From Xenopus tropicalis (lineage: Eukaryota > Chordata > Amphibia > Anura > Pipidae), in NCBI RefSeq assembly GCF_000004195.4, contig NC_030678.2, positions 137,951,047 to 138,015,046 on the forward strand: a DNA stretch of 64,000 nucleotides, given 5' to 3'. Below, piece after piece: positions 24,479 to 35,820 of this stretch (position 1 is its first letter; every line of letters begins with the position of its first letter). Under the pieces are notes generated by a model, which made no database searches, was not told the origin of the DNA, and was given only the letters and a program-made list of their open reading frames with translations. A program made the translations under genes and the position numbers.

Positions 24479-25210
24479 CATGGACTGACTGCTAAAACAT
24501 TAATCATTGTTGAGTCAGTTGTCAGTCTGACATATCTGCTTTAGCAACCACCGGCCAGCATTGCAGACCGAAGTGTCTGTAACTCATGCTTGGACCCAAA
24601 AGAACCTTTCTGGCACACCTGTAAGGACTTTATTGCAGTGGAATAGTCAGCCTAGATACCTCCTTATTTAAGCATGAAATGTGAATAAAGATACTTTATT
24701 GTGATATTGTTATGTATACAAACATTGCCTACATGTTGTTGCCTATTTCAAATAAAGTAAGGTGAAAAAGATTAGCCAGGAAATTAAGTGAGTAAAGGCT
24801 AAGAGGTTAAGCAAAAAAAATGGGCAAATCTGTTCTGTTTCACTGAAATAAAAGGCCAAAAAATTCATGAAACAGTGGCTACCACACTACTGACTTATTT
24901 TTTACCACGCAACTTTTTTTTGTGGTTACTATTGACAAGCTAATCAGATGTCACAAAAAGGTCAAGAAGAAGAATAGTGTCCTTAACCACTGCCAATATT
25001 GGTACAGAATCCAGACTTTAGGTGTCAAGCTGTGAGTCAGCACAATTTGTTCATATTGGATATACATGGGTTTTAGCTACCAACTAAGCCATTTCTGACC
25101 AAGTTGGTAGCTTACTGGACTGTGTGTGAGGCCAAACTGATCACTAGTCAGATATTAAAAATACAGTTGGACAAGGACCTCATGAACCTGCTTATGAGGT
25201 CCTCTCCTAG
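24479..25210. other. Non-genic stretch
   Basis: No gene or firm repeat recognised. Confidence 0.45.
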
Positions 25211-25690
25211 TCAGTTACACTGGTGCCCTCATGAGACTGCACAGCCGGGAAACAAAATAATGTTACGTATCAGTGCCAGAGTTATAGTGTGAGGGCCTGA
25301 ACATCTGCCATCAGTACCCACTGCTTCTCACTGCATATAATGTGCTAGTTTTGTAAATATAGACTGCATTTCACTGTATATAATGTGCCTGGGATGTCCA
25401 TACCCACTGCCTTTCTCACTATAAAACTAACTATAACACAATTAAGCTAACTGATTACAAACACAAATGGATGGAACACAAACCCCTCACAAAAATGCAT
25501 ATATGAATACATGCTAAAAAAAAACACTCTCACCCGCACTTTTGCACAGTATCCCTGGAAGTCAGTGGTAACCGCAAGATGTAGTGTGGAGGTTCATTTT
25601 TATGCCAGCAGCAAATCCACAAAGCTTTAAGTCAGTCTATGTATGGCCCATCTTTAGTCTGCCCAAACAAAAAAGTCACCCTCCACCTAT
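25211..25690 (+). repeat. Dispersed repeat, short copy with ~2 minisatellite units
   Basis: The left flank (ATGAGACTGCACAGCCGGGA), the unit ATCAGTACCCACTGC...TATAATGTGCC and the right flank (AAGCTAACTGATTACAAACA, TCAGTCTATGTATGGCCCAT) match the copy at 48352-49525 in order and orientation. Here there are only about two units, one of the long type with GTTTTGTAAATATAGACTGC. Superfamily unknown; non-coding. Confidence 0.85.
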
Positions 25691-26204
25691 GTACTTTATT
25701 TTAAGAGGAACTGTCGCATGGAACCTATTTTTCATAACAAACACTTGGAAAAAATGGCAGTAAAAAAAAGACATGCCATATAAATGTAAAACCATCCTGA
25801 AACGGCTACATGATTACATTGCTAAGCAACGTTACTGCTATAATAAACTGTATGTGGTTTCACATGTTCTCCACTGCCAAGAGGAGAACACCATATAAAG
25901 AATAGAAAAATAGCTAAATGTTTCTTTCCATGAGTCCAAATGATCCTTGGCCAATTCACAGGCAGCTGCCACATATCTCCCAACACAGCAATTCTGTTAT
26001 CTTCACTTTCTTCAGCTTAATGGCAAATAAAAAGATGACAATTTCTTGCATTTTAAATAAATATAGCTCTGAATGTATTATGAAAAATACGGTTCATAAG
26101 TACTTTTATGGCATAGGCCAAGTGAGTTTGATGTCTATAGGGACTCAGTACCATCCCCTTCATATAAAATGTAATGCTAATTTATACTTTATCTCCTGCA
26201 AAAA

Positions 26205-26284
26205 CTTATATAAATAAAACATATGACTGAATTGGATAGATATGGTCATCTATCTAATTCAGTCAGATGTTTTATTTATATAAG
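26205..26284. repeat. 37-bp-arm hairpin
   Basis: Arms 26205-26241 and 26248-26284 pair with two mismatches across the 6-nt loop ATGGTC. The outer stem is CTTATATAAATAAAAC with its complement. It could be a tiny palindromic transposon remnant or a structured small-RNA precursor. Nothing in the sequence decides between them. Confidence 0.85.
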
Positions 26285-27184
26285 CTACAGCAGTGAGATT
26301 AGTATGAATTTGCACAGTGTTTCTGTGTGAAGGGTCAATGGTAAATCATCCTACCATAATAAAAAAACAATTTAAAAAATGTTACTTCTAATTAATTTGT
26401 TGACAATCTTGTGGAGCCATTTATATGGTGTAATCTATTAAAATCCAAGGGGTTATGCCTTTGCGATTTGCCTACAGCAACAAAATAGTCCACTTGGCAT
26501 GGCCCACAAGCTGCATATGAGCAATTCACAACACACTTGTAATTTTTATTCTAAAAGTGGATGCAAAAAATGTTGCTCAGCTGTACAAATCAGCATACTC
26601 CAACTTATTAAGAGTAACTTGCACAATAATAACAAGATTATTATATTATGTGAGATAATAACACATATGGTTGCCGGTCATTAGGTTTCCCACTGGAGAA
26701 TCCCTTGCATATGTAATTACCTTTGGGACACCTCCCTTTGAGAGCTAGGGAATGTAATAGCAGAATTTAATTGAATATTCACATCTCCCTGAAGCCATAA
26801 CCCACATTAACAGATTTGAAATTGTACAGGTAGTTATGGATTGGTTGCTATGGTGTTGCCCTCCAGGTTTCTCCATAATGCAAAAGCAGTGATTCTAGTT
26901 TTTTACCTGCTTTTTCCACACTAACAATGACAACTTTTTGCAAATCTATCACCATTTTGGATCAAATATCAGCAAGTGGAAACTAGTATATAATTTGTAA
27001 GGTCAATAAGAATTTTTTTTCTCGTGTTATAAATGTTTTGCAGAACAACTCAAAGATTAAGATTGCCATAGGAAACCCATAATTTTACCAATTAGTTTAT
27101 CTGCACTTTGCATGGCTACTTAGAGACCACTTGTTTTACCACTTTTACTATGTTTTGCCATCTCATGTCTTTAAAACAATATAC
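26285..27184. other. Non-genic stretch
   Basis: No gene or firm repeat recognised. Confidence 0.45.
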
Positions 27185-27475
27185 AGCTCCGAATTATGGA
27201 AAGCCCATCTCCAATAGACTCCATTTTAATCAAACAATTCAGAATTTTAAAACCAATTTCCTTTTTTTCTGTAGTAATAAAACAGTACCTTGTAATTGAT
27301 CCCAACTAAGATATGAATAATCCTTATTGGAGGCAAAACAATCCTATTTGGTTTAATTAATGTTTTATTGATTTTTTAGTAGACTTAAGGTATGGAGATC
27401 CAAATTATGGAAAAACCCCTTATCCAAAATACCCTTGGTCCCGAGCATTCTGCATAATGAGTCCTTTACTTGTAC
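27185..27475. mobile_element. ACAGGTAT family copy
   Basis: Landmarks AAAACAGTACCTTGTAATTG, GAGGCAAAACAATCCTATTT, ATGGAGATCCAAATTATGG and GGTCCCGAGCATTCTG occur in the same order as in 20462-20780. The left end is missing or very diverged. Confidence 0.75.
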
Positions 27476-27627
27476 ATAAAACATATAATCCTCCTGCTTA
27501 ATGGTTACCAATTAAAATAGAAGCATATTGCATGATTACAATGAAACCAGTGCAGGTTGCAGTATGCATCTAAATACATTACTAATTAGACATTCGGGGT
27601 ATGCATTTAATACGTGTCCACCCTTAA

Positions 27628-28117
27628 AGGAAAACTATATGAATGAAGGAATATGAATACTTAACCAACAGATAGTTTATATCATATTTAGTTGCCTATT
27701 TAATAATCTTACTAAACTGGAATATATATATATATCTGTAAATATTGCCCTTTTACATCTTTTCCCTTAGAACTACAATTGGGATGGGCTGTGTGCTCCC
27801 TCAGAAATCACCTGACAGGAAATAATGCAGCTCTAACTGTAACAGGAAGAATTGTGGGAGTAAAACATGGAACTTTGTCCATTAATTGTGTGAAGTGACC
27901 AAACATACATCGTATATATGCCCTTCGTTTGTTTGTGTGCACCGCGAATCATGGGAGTGGCCCTTAAAATGGCAATTTTCTATTTAGGATTACCCAATGG
28001 CACATACTAGTAAAAAAGTATATTTTTATGAAAATGGTTTATTTAACTGAAGCAGGGTAATACATATGAGCTGTTTTATGCAATATATTGTTATATATAT
28101 AGTATATATAGTTTCCT
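27628..28117. mobile_element. Kolobok-like MITE (490 bp), AGGAAAACTATA family, intact copy
   Basis: The ends AGGAAAACTATA and TATAGTTTCCT are inverted, with TTAA on both sides (27624-27627 and 28118-28121). The body includes GTGTGCTCCCTCAGAAATCA and GAAATAATGCAGC, also present in the copy at 55650-56345. That makes this copy the uninterrupted reference for the nested insertion there. Non-coding. Confidence 0.88.
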
Positions 28118-28275
28118 TTAAAATGGTTAGGTTTAGAATTATATCAGTGAGGACCTCTAGAGAGTATTTTCCAGACCATATGAAAAGGTAACAATACGTT
28201 TATACATCAAACTGGACATAATTTACCTCTCTGCTGCCCTTAGCATGAAGTATGTAGTGGAAAAGCTTGGGTTAA

Positions 28276-28693
28276 AGGAACAGTAACACCAAAAAATGAA
28301 AGTGTTTTAAAGTAATTAAAATATAATGTACTGTTGCCCTGCACTGGTAAAACTGGTAAGTTTGCAACAGAAACGCTACTATAGTTTATATAAATGAGCT
28401 GCTATGTCAATACGGAGGCAGCCATTGAAGCTGGCAAAAAGGAGAAAAGGCACAGGCACATAGCAGATAACAGATAAGCTTTGTAGAATATAATGGGGTT
28501 TTATCTGTTATCTGCTAAGTAACCTGTGCCTTTTCTCCTGTAAATGGCTGCCCCCGTGGCTACACAGAGGCTTTATTATATAAATTATAGTAGTCTTTCT
28601 AAGGAAAACACACCAGTTGTACCAGTACAGGGCAGCATTATATTATATAGTAATTACTTTTATACACTTTCATTTTTTGGTGTTACTGTCCCT
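28276..28693. mobile_element. Kolobok-like palindromic MITE (418 bp), AGGAACAGTAACACC family
   Basis: Long inverted ends (AGGAACAGTAACACC against GGTGTTACTGTCCCT, extending ~90 bp with scattered changes) are flanked by TTAA (28272-28275 and 28694-28697). The centre has a further stem pairing GGAGAAAAGGCACAGG and AGCAGATAACAGATAA with their complements. A 95-codon frame starting inside the right half is a by-product. Confidence 0.93.
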
Positions 28694-28697
28694 TTAA

Positions 28698-29708
28698 CAG
28701 ATTGGCTTGCTCTCTTTGACTGGGCTAAATTGCCAGAAAGAACAGTACATTGTGGTGAGAGTTATTCCTCTGTTGGAACAGTATGGCTTGAGAGGGAAGC
28801 TGTGTATTTTCTTTCGAGGGAACACAGTTAATGATAAAACACTTTGTACTCTTCCTCAAGCCCTATAAAAAGATTTCAACAGCTCTGCTTCTTTCCTTAT
28901 TTAGGAAAAAAAATAGCTGCATTTAATGGAGGGCCAATCTATTATTTATGATGTAGCGGAGCAAGGTAAAGACATGATAGTTCCCACATGACTACCTAGT
29001 GGAAGGAAGGCAGGTTAGCAAACAGCAAAATGGAAGCCAATTAACCCAAGGTCTGCAGCTCAGTACGACGCGCAACATCTTCTGCACATATCAAAATTAT
29101 TGAATTGTGAGGGGGTCAAACAAGACAGATCCAGGTCTTTGAGCTAATACATATATCACTGCCAATAGACATTTTTAAGATATGACTGTAATTTCAGTTT
29201 GGTTAGGTTTAACAATAAAATGTGTGGGGATCCTACAAAATCATTTGTTATAGACTGAGAATGGTGAGAGAGCAATGATCAATCAGAGCCAACAGCCTTG
29301 ACAGCAACACCACTAATGATACTAACGACTAGTATGACATGGAACTGTTGATGCTTTGTTATTGAAACTGAAAAGGGGAAGATGAAACATGGACGGACAG
29401 TTTACTCTGGAGCGTGTTTACTAATAGCAACAATTCAGAATATTTCCTTCATTAGGTCTTACTTCATCTGACCTATCAAAGCTAATAATTGATTGGTTGC
29501 TACTGATTCTTAGGAGTAAAATGACTAGCTGTCCAACTATCTAATTTTTTCCTTCTAAAGTGTAATCTGGCAGTGGCCTTTTTATGTGTTCCATCGTACA
29601 GGGAATACATAAGTTACCAGACCTCATTCTTCTCTATGGGGCCTGTATCAACGGGACTGAATTACAATAATGAGGCGCAGCACATAAAAACTCCTATGTT
29701 AAGGGCCC
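28698..29708. other. Non-genic stretch
   Basis: No gene or firm repeat recognised. Confidence 0.45.
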
Positions 29709-29711
29709 TTA

Positions 29712-30015
29712 GGGCAATGACATGCAAGGAGATTAGTCACCCCATGATTAATCACCTCTAGAGGTGGCAACTAATCTCCTCGAATGCTTTCTACCATTTA
29801 AATCGCCAGTAGGAACATATGCATTGCTTCGCTTTGTGAAGTCGCCTAAAGTTTCCTTGAGATGCAACTTCCGGCAATGTTGGAAAGCCGAAGCGGCCCA
29901 TATGTTTTCCTACTGCCAATTTACATTCTCGCTGGTAGAAAAGCATTTGAGATTAGTTGCGACCAACAGAGGAGATTAATCGCGGGGTGACTAATCCCCT
30001 GCTGTGTCATCGGCC
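29712..30015. mobile_element. Harbinger-like MITE (304 bp), GGGCAATGACA family
   Basis: The ends GGGCAATGACATG and TGTGTCATCGGCC are inverted and flanked by TTA on both sides (29709-29711 and 30016-30018). Mirrored internal text GGAGATTAGTCACCCC / GGGGTGACTAATCCCC lies just inside the ends. A diverged relative at 57074-57675 is interrupted by another element. Confidence 0.85.
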
Positions 30016-30240
30016 TTAAAGTAGCTTTAGTCCATGATTACAGGTGAAGTCTGTAAAATGTTCATAAAATGTGCACAAAAGATCATTAAAAAACAAATTC
30101 TTAAACATCTGAATAGCAGTTTTGTAGGTCATCCTATGCCAAAACTGTATGCATTTTCATTCAAAATAGAGTTAATTTAAGTAATATGTATTGGGCCTAT
30201 GATTGTATTTATACAGGTGTGTGTGATGCTAATAACATGT

Positions 30241-30690
30241 AAGGGGGACCTGTCACCCAGACATAAAAAGCTGTATTATAAAAGCCCTTTGCCAATGAAA
30301 TATGAAACTCCCATTTTTTAATTAAAACATCCATACCTGTTAAAACATCCATACCTAAAAATCTCAGCTGCCAATCATATATCGCCTGCCGAGGCATGCA
30401 GTCAATTACTTTAACTTCCAATTCAGCACTTCCTAGATGTCACTGCACTCCTCACATCCCCCCTCCCTTCTTATGGTCTATAATTGTGTAGCCTGTGCAT
30501 GGGCATGGGAACTGGGTCCGCTGTTGTGGCACAAAACTTGTCTTAATCACACTGTCCACAAAATGGCACCTGCCTGCTTGCTGTGATTGTACATTACAAG
30601 ACTGAAGGAAAGAAAATATCATTTATATAGTGGAAATAATGCTTTTTTTGCTCAATTAACATGATAAAACAGGCTTTGGAATTATTTTCT
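30241..30690. mobile_element. GGGGACCTGTCACCCAGAC-type MITE, right end not seen
   Basis: It starts AAGGGGGACCTGTCACCCAG, a terminus typical of an abundant TTAA-flanked frog family (established knowledge). It continues with ACATAAAAAGCTGTATTATA. Inside is a local duplication of TTAAAACATCCATACC (around 30323-30358). No mirrored right end is present, so this copy is truncated, and 30690 is an approximate limit. Confidence 0.6.
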
Positions 30691-31743
30691 GAGGCAATAC
30701 TATTTCTAACTCCAATTTCAGCTTACTACAATTTTGTGAATACCCCCCTTGCCATTATCTGTTCTTGTAACAGGTATTGTTAGTATATAATAGTTTTAAA
30801 CCATTAATGTACAATACAGGAGGACATATTCTTTCCACCCCTCATACTATACATACTTTTGTTATTATAAGCTCTCTAATGTTTACTGGTTGCCGTGACT
30901 TACAAAGGCAAAAAGTCAATAAGTCATTATAAGTAGTGCACATAATCCATGAGAATTAGGTAGTACCAAATCTGGCATTCAGTTCAGGATTTGGCTCAAT
31001 TCCACAACTTTGTGCTCAGCCAAACCAAATCAGGACCCCTAAAGTCATATGGGCTTTACAGCTCTGGAAAGCTGAATGCAACAGTGTGAGTCTGCTTTGA
31101 GTTCTAATAATGTGATCCTACTCAAGATCTCACATGAAAGTAACAAACCTGATTGTATAAATTGGATCACATTACTAGAGTTTACATCTAGCTGCAAAGA
31201 AAATGAATGCACTAATAATACAGACAGACTTATCTGTTCAGTACAAGCCCTATTTGTTAAGTTGATTTTGAACAAGGGGCTGTACGGAGTGGATTTCGGT
31301 GTGAAAACTTGTCTACATTTTCTCAGTGAAACCTGCTTATTACCTGTCAGTGTGCTTAAACCACTGAGTGAATGTAAGCAGAATGGCTTTTTCTCTGCCT
31401 ACATTTATACGCAGGCAGAAAAGCAGCCTGGTATGCCATCAGCCTTTATTGAAATGCAGATAGAAGCAAGTACTAGCGAGTAAGTATATGTCTGTGACTC
31501 ATGGATGAGTTAACAAACCAGTTTCAGAAGACTAATTTATTCTGCATGCAGCAAAACATCTACAACAAATTATGTGTTTTTAAACTTTTTTTCTAAAGAA
31601 AAAGCAAATGGCCTTCACCCTAAGACTGGACTTCAACTCCGAGGACCCTAGAAGTACTGCATATAAGGAATATTCAATACTAAATTAGATTCAACATTTA
31701 CAGTCTTTTAACTTAGCAATAAATTGTGCTTTGTGCAGCACTT
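30691..31743 (+). other. Mostly unique stretch with a 135-codon open frame
   Basis: Positions 30970-31040 resemble a frog repeat (GGATTTGGCTCAATTCC, CAAACCAAATCAGGA). From the ATG at 31076 a 135-codon frame runs to a stop that overlaps a good splice-donor consensus (GCGA followed by GTAAGT at ~31480). No domain, signal peptide or membrane span is visible. One or two frames of this length are expected by chance in 64 kb of AT-rich DNA. Confidence 0.25.
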
Positions 31744-31746
31744 TTA

Positions 31747-32056
31747 GGGCAAAGGCACACACGCCAATTAGGCACTGTGACTTTTCTTTAAAAGTCACAG
31801 CGACTAATCCGCCACCATACCACTGAATTTTTTGACCTGCCCGATCGATATCTGGCCGATTTCAGGCTAGATATTGGTTGTGCAGGGCAGTTGTTGTTTC
31901 CCCTACAAGGGCCGATAAGCTGCTGAATCAGTCCAAGGGACCGATATCGGCAGCTACAATTGGCCTTTGTATGGCCACCTTTACAGTAACCTATGGCAGG
32001 AAAGACGCCGCAACCAACTTTGTGGCAGCAACTAATAGCCCTATGTGTCTTCGTCC
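31747..32056. mobile_element. Harbinger-like MITE carrying a fragment of a second MITE
   Basis: The ends GGGCAAAGGCACACACG and TGTGTCTTCGTCC are inverted, with TTA on both sides (31744-31746 and 32057-32059). Positions ~31832-31985 inside it match one end of the GGTGGCCATACA family (GGGCCGATAAGCTGC, GGGACCGATATCGGCAGC, GTATGGCCACCTTTA) seen complete at 55838 and 60715. It is therefore a nested, internally deleted insertion. Confidence 0.8.
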
Positions 32057-32059
32057 TTA

Positions 32060-32251
32060 GGGTAAAGACACATGGAGCTACTAGTAGCAGCTACTTGTCT
32101 GGACTACTAAACACAAGTCCTGCCATAGAAAATACTGAGAAATGCCTCTGCTAAAACACACGTAAAGACAATTATGAGTAAATTATCAGCATTGTCTATT
32201 TTAGTAGCGGTGACAAGTAGCTCCTACTAGTTGCTCTGTATGTCTTCACCC
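32060..32251. mobile_element. Palindromic MITE, GGGTGAAGACACA family, second copy
   Basis: The left end GGGTAAAGACACATGG and right end ATGTCTTCACCC are inverted. Internal GAGCTACTAGTAGCAGC mirrors GACAAGTAGCTCCTACTAG. It abuts the previous element and shares its right-hand TTA, so one inserted next to the other's target site. Confidence 0.85.
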
Positions 32252-33884
32252 TACCACATTTTTTGTACTCTCTAGCAGAAATAGACACATTGAAAATGAA
32301 AACATATGCTACTTTTTCTCTATGAGAAAAAAAAACTTTTCTATTTATAAGAAGGAGTGCACAGACAACTTGCAGCAAAGTTTCTCACAGGGATATTTGA
32401 AGCAAAATGGCAAGGGAAACTGGAAACAGACTAAATATACAGTTTATTACTATGAGCACAGTCTGAACTCCAATTTGTAGTTTAATTGAACTCTCCCACT
32501 GAAATCTATGAAAGCTACTTTGTGCTTACTACAGTTGTAATGTAGCTCTAGAATTGTTGAGCTTATCTATTTACATACCTAAACTAATAGCTTGAAAGTG
32601 CATTCATTCTATTTTCACAATGCTGATGCCACAAAGCCTATATATAGAATAAGAAATAGAGTGGGGTCACAGGCATAATGCAGAGCTGGGTCAAGTCAAA
32701 CATTACCACTTGGCCCAGCAACTTGCCTGCCGCCATTTACACGGCTACTTACACACACCCCACCCAACTCTAACCCCCTCCTGCATGACCTCCCAACACA
32801 ACATGCCGTTTGTCCAACACTGTCACTGTCTGCACGCTGGCTCCAATTGCGCCATCCCCAGTGGCACCCACAGCACATACCTTGTCTGCCTACCCCTAGT
32901 TCTAGTCCTGTTATGCAGTAGCAAAATGTGGCTTCGTTTGAAAACAGAGCTCACCGCCGTTAACAAGAGGAACATTTTGCAGCTCTTTATTCAGTTTTTA
33001 TGATTTTTATGAGAATATTTATCAATGGGCATAAACAGTGTTGGCTCTGTGTTTGATAAATGACAAACTGCAGAAAGGCTCGGGCCCCTTAGTGCAATGT
33101 AGTTGGGGGGCAAGGGTGCTGTCTCAACTTGATTGCTGTGACCCATCCAACAAGTCTCATTTCTCCCCAAACTTCCCCTTTCTCAGTATGGGTTATGTAC
33201 ATAATGAATTTCCAATATGCAGGTGCACCCTTAATAGAAGTTTACATTCTATTTTTTAAAAATCAGTCAAGAGGGAGATCTGGTTTCAGTAATAATAAGC
33301 CACATTTGTTTGCTACACAAGCTGAGATCTGAAATGAAACTTCCTGCTGAAAGCAAAACAGAAGCGCCACCATGCACAGCACAGGCTGGTTCTGCAAATG
33401 GCCCACAGCAGTCAGTCAAATTACGTAAGAGGAACCGCAGCAGCAGCCCTAAAAACCAAAATAGCTTTGGGGGAATCCATAATGGCATGTTACCATGGTA
33501 AAACGATTTATGTGCTTTATATATTAATACACTGGTTTAAAAATATAAAGAGCACTGAGGGACAGCACCGACAGCCTCGGGTGCTATTACTACATGAGCA
33601 TGTGATTCTCAAAACAGGAAAAGAGAACTTGTAACAGTCTGTATTTGAGTATTAAAGTTAATCAACTTTAAAATAAGCTGAAAATATGGTGTAGACAGAA
33701 TAATCTGCAGCTGGTCTTTATTTCGATTCTTGAATTATTTTCTATAGTTGAATTATTTACATTTTATTTGGCAGCTCTCAGGCTTGCAAATTAAAAGGTT
33801 ATCTGGATGCTTATAGAACATCAATATTAGAGGAACCGAATAAAAAATAAAAGCAAAAAAAGTAAGAAAAAACAACAATACAGA
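32252..33884. other. Mostly non-genic stretch
   Basis: No gene recognised with confidence. The part 32.65-32.92 kb is pyrimidine- and CA-rich and looks like an old repeat. A 56-codon plus-strand frame at 33334-33501 is hydrophilic and rich in K, S, P and N (start MKLPAESKTEAPP). It ends at a stop overlapping a weak donor-like CATG/GTAAAA, and is only a weak exon candidate. Confidence 0.3.
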
Positions 33885-34040
33885 TAGGTGATCAGTTATC
33901 TGGAAACAAATTATACAGAAAGCTCAGAATTATGATATTTTTTTTTTTTAGTATACTTAAAGTATGGATATCCAAATTACAGAAAGATTTATTAACCAGA
34001 AAACCCCAGGCCCCCAGTATTCTGGATAAAAAGCAAAGCT
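33885..34040. mobile_element. Short ACAGGTAT-family copy
   Basis: Positions from ACAGATAGGTGATCAGTTAT to CCAGTATTCTGGATAAAAAG keep the two ends of the family (AAAGTATGGATATCCAAATT in the middle) but lack the body, so this is an internally deleted copy. Confidence 0.7.
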
Positions 34041-34349
34041 TCACAGTACTGTTTTTAGTTGCCAGGGTCAGTGACTGCTATAATCAGTTATCTTAAAACA
34101 GACTGAGTAGGAATAATAATACATAAAAATAATTACTGGAGACCAACTGTAAAGCTTCACAAAACAGGTCAGTAATAATCTGCTAACAATTAATCTAAAT
34201 ATGGCATTTTACAACACACTATTAGGGCCTAAAAAGCTGCCAATGTTTTTCTTACAAAAGCCTGTTTGGGGAAAATTCTGTGCTATCTCTCAGTGTGAGA
34301 TAGCAAACTCATGCGGGCCCCCAGTTTTTTTTTGCAACTTGCATCCTAA

Positions 34350-34546
34350 GGGCTCTGGCACACGGGGGAGATTAGTCGCGAGTCTTTTTCGGCGATTCCC
34401 TGAAATTGCCCCGCCGCATCTGCCATCCCGCCGGCGACTTACATGTTCGCCGGTGGGATGGCAGAGGTAGGCAACTCGGGGAGATTAGTCGCCCGCGAAC
34501 AGGGAGTTTTATCGCGGGCGACTAATCTCCCCGTGTGCCAGAGCCC
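34350..34546. mobile_element. GGGCTCTGGCACACGG palindromic MITE, internally deleted (197 bp)
   Basis: The ends GGGCTCTGGCACACGGGG and CCCCGTGTGCCAGAGCCC are exact inverted repeats flanked by TAA (34347-34349 and 34547-34549). The right arm is complete, with its own 20-bp stem. The left arm lacks the segment between ATTAGTCGC and the central GAGTCTTTTTCGGCGATT, so the palindrome is asymmetric. Confidence 0.95.
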
Positions 34547-34554
34547 TAAACCCT

Positions 34555-35093
34555 TTGAAGACGCACAGAGCTACTTAGTAGCAGCTACTTGTCATGGCTA
34601 CTAAGGGCTCTGGTACACGGGGAGATTAGTCGCCCGCGGCAAAACTCCCTGCTCGCGGGCGACTAATCTCCCCGAGTTGCCTTCCCTCTGCCATCCCACC
34701 GGCGAACATGTAAGTCGCCGGCGGGATGGCAGACGCGGCGGGGCGATTTCGGGAAATCGCCGAAAAAGCCTCGCGAGTCTTTTTCGGCGATTTGCGCGAA
34801 ATCGCGCTGCCGCGTCTGCCATCCCGCCGGCGACTTACATGTTCGCCGGTGGGATGGCAGAGGGAAGGCAACTCGGGGAGATTAGTCGCCCGCGAGCAGG
34901 GAGTTTTGCCGCGGGCGACTAATCTCCCCGTGTACCAGAGCCCTAAATGCCAGGAAATACCTGGCTATAGACAATACTGAGATTTGCCTCTGCTTAAACA
35001 CACGTAAAGTCAATTATCAGTAAATGATCAGCATTGTCTCTTTTTGTAGCCATGACAAGTAGCTGCTACTAGTAGCTCTGTGTGTCTTCACTC
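34555..35093. mobile_element. GGGTGAAGACACA-family MITE split by a palindrome
   Basis: The left part (TTTGAAGACGCACAGAGCTA, GTAGCAGCTACTTGTCATGG) and right part (CATGACAAGTAGCTGCTACT, TGTGTCTTCACTCTTA) match the copies at 12875 and 32060. They are separated by the 339-bp element at 34605-34943. Confidence 0.88.
34605..34943. mobile_element. Near-perfect 339-bp palindrome (GGGCTCTGGTACACGG MITE)
   Basis: Outer arms 34605-34739 and 34809-34943 are reverse complements over 135 bp without a mismatch. The inner ~69 bp also pair with a few changes around a GAAAAAGCCTCGCGAGTCTT centre. TAA flanks both sides (34602-34604 and 34944-34946). Smaller stems lie inside each arm (GGGGAGATTAGTCGCCCGCG pair; CCGGCGAACATGTAAGTCGC region). 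Very CpG-rich. The near-identical 81-codon frames on the two strands are simply a consequence of the symmetry. Confidence 0.97.
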
Positions 35094-35816
35094 TTATTGT
35101 TAGATCTGCCCTGGGTTGAAAAACTCTACTTTAAACAGTTAATTAAAGTAAATTCACTAGACAGTAATTTATCATGGGGACACAACCCTTTCCAAACAAA
35201 ATGACAATTAGAGGTCATGGAAGTACACACGGTATTGCTAAAGGAAAACACTAACATTAGCAAGCCTATAGACTGATTGATGTATATTGTTGGTTATTTT
35301 ACATAGATAGGAAACAAAAGAAGTCTTGCAAGTACAATATGTTTTATTCACATACATGTAAATGCTGAACTTGCAGAAACAGGACAATGAGATTAGTTTG
35401 GAGGTGCTCATTTGAAGTTGCACTTGGTGCCGCTGCCTTTATTCCATCTCCTGTTATGAAATTTTTGCAAGTGGAGCTATTGACGCAGGGGAACACTGGA
35501 ACTACCTCTACATCTGAAGGTGGCAGAAGCTCCAAGATTACCAGCCTCTGTGAATAGATGCAGCACGCGTGCATCTAAAGAACTGTGCGCAGACAGCTTT
35601 TAAGTGCTAGAAGTGTTGCCTCTGGACTTGTGGCCAGACATGATGGCTATAAACTAAGCTTTGCTACTATGCTTCCTCAGGCCATGTACGGAACAAGGGT
35701 CAATGTATAGAGGAGCACTTGTTGTGCAAGAGGAGGGTGCACTTTTATGGGGCCAGGGGGCACTTTCTCCTTGAAACTGTAATGATTTAATAATTAGGCA
35801 AACATCATTCTTTTAT
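35094..35816. other. Non-genic stretch
   Basis: No gene or firm repeat recognised. A 76-codon minus-strand frame near 35.35-35.57 kb has no motif. Confidence 0.45.
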
Positions 35817-35820
35817 TTAA

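Noticed and set aside
34626..34922. Matching 81-codon frames on opposite strands (MPSLCHPTGEHVSRR...)
   Set aside because: Produced by the palindrome at 34605-34943, which makes both strands read the same; not a duplicated gene.
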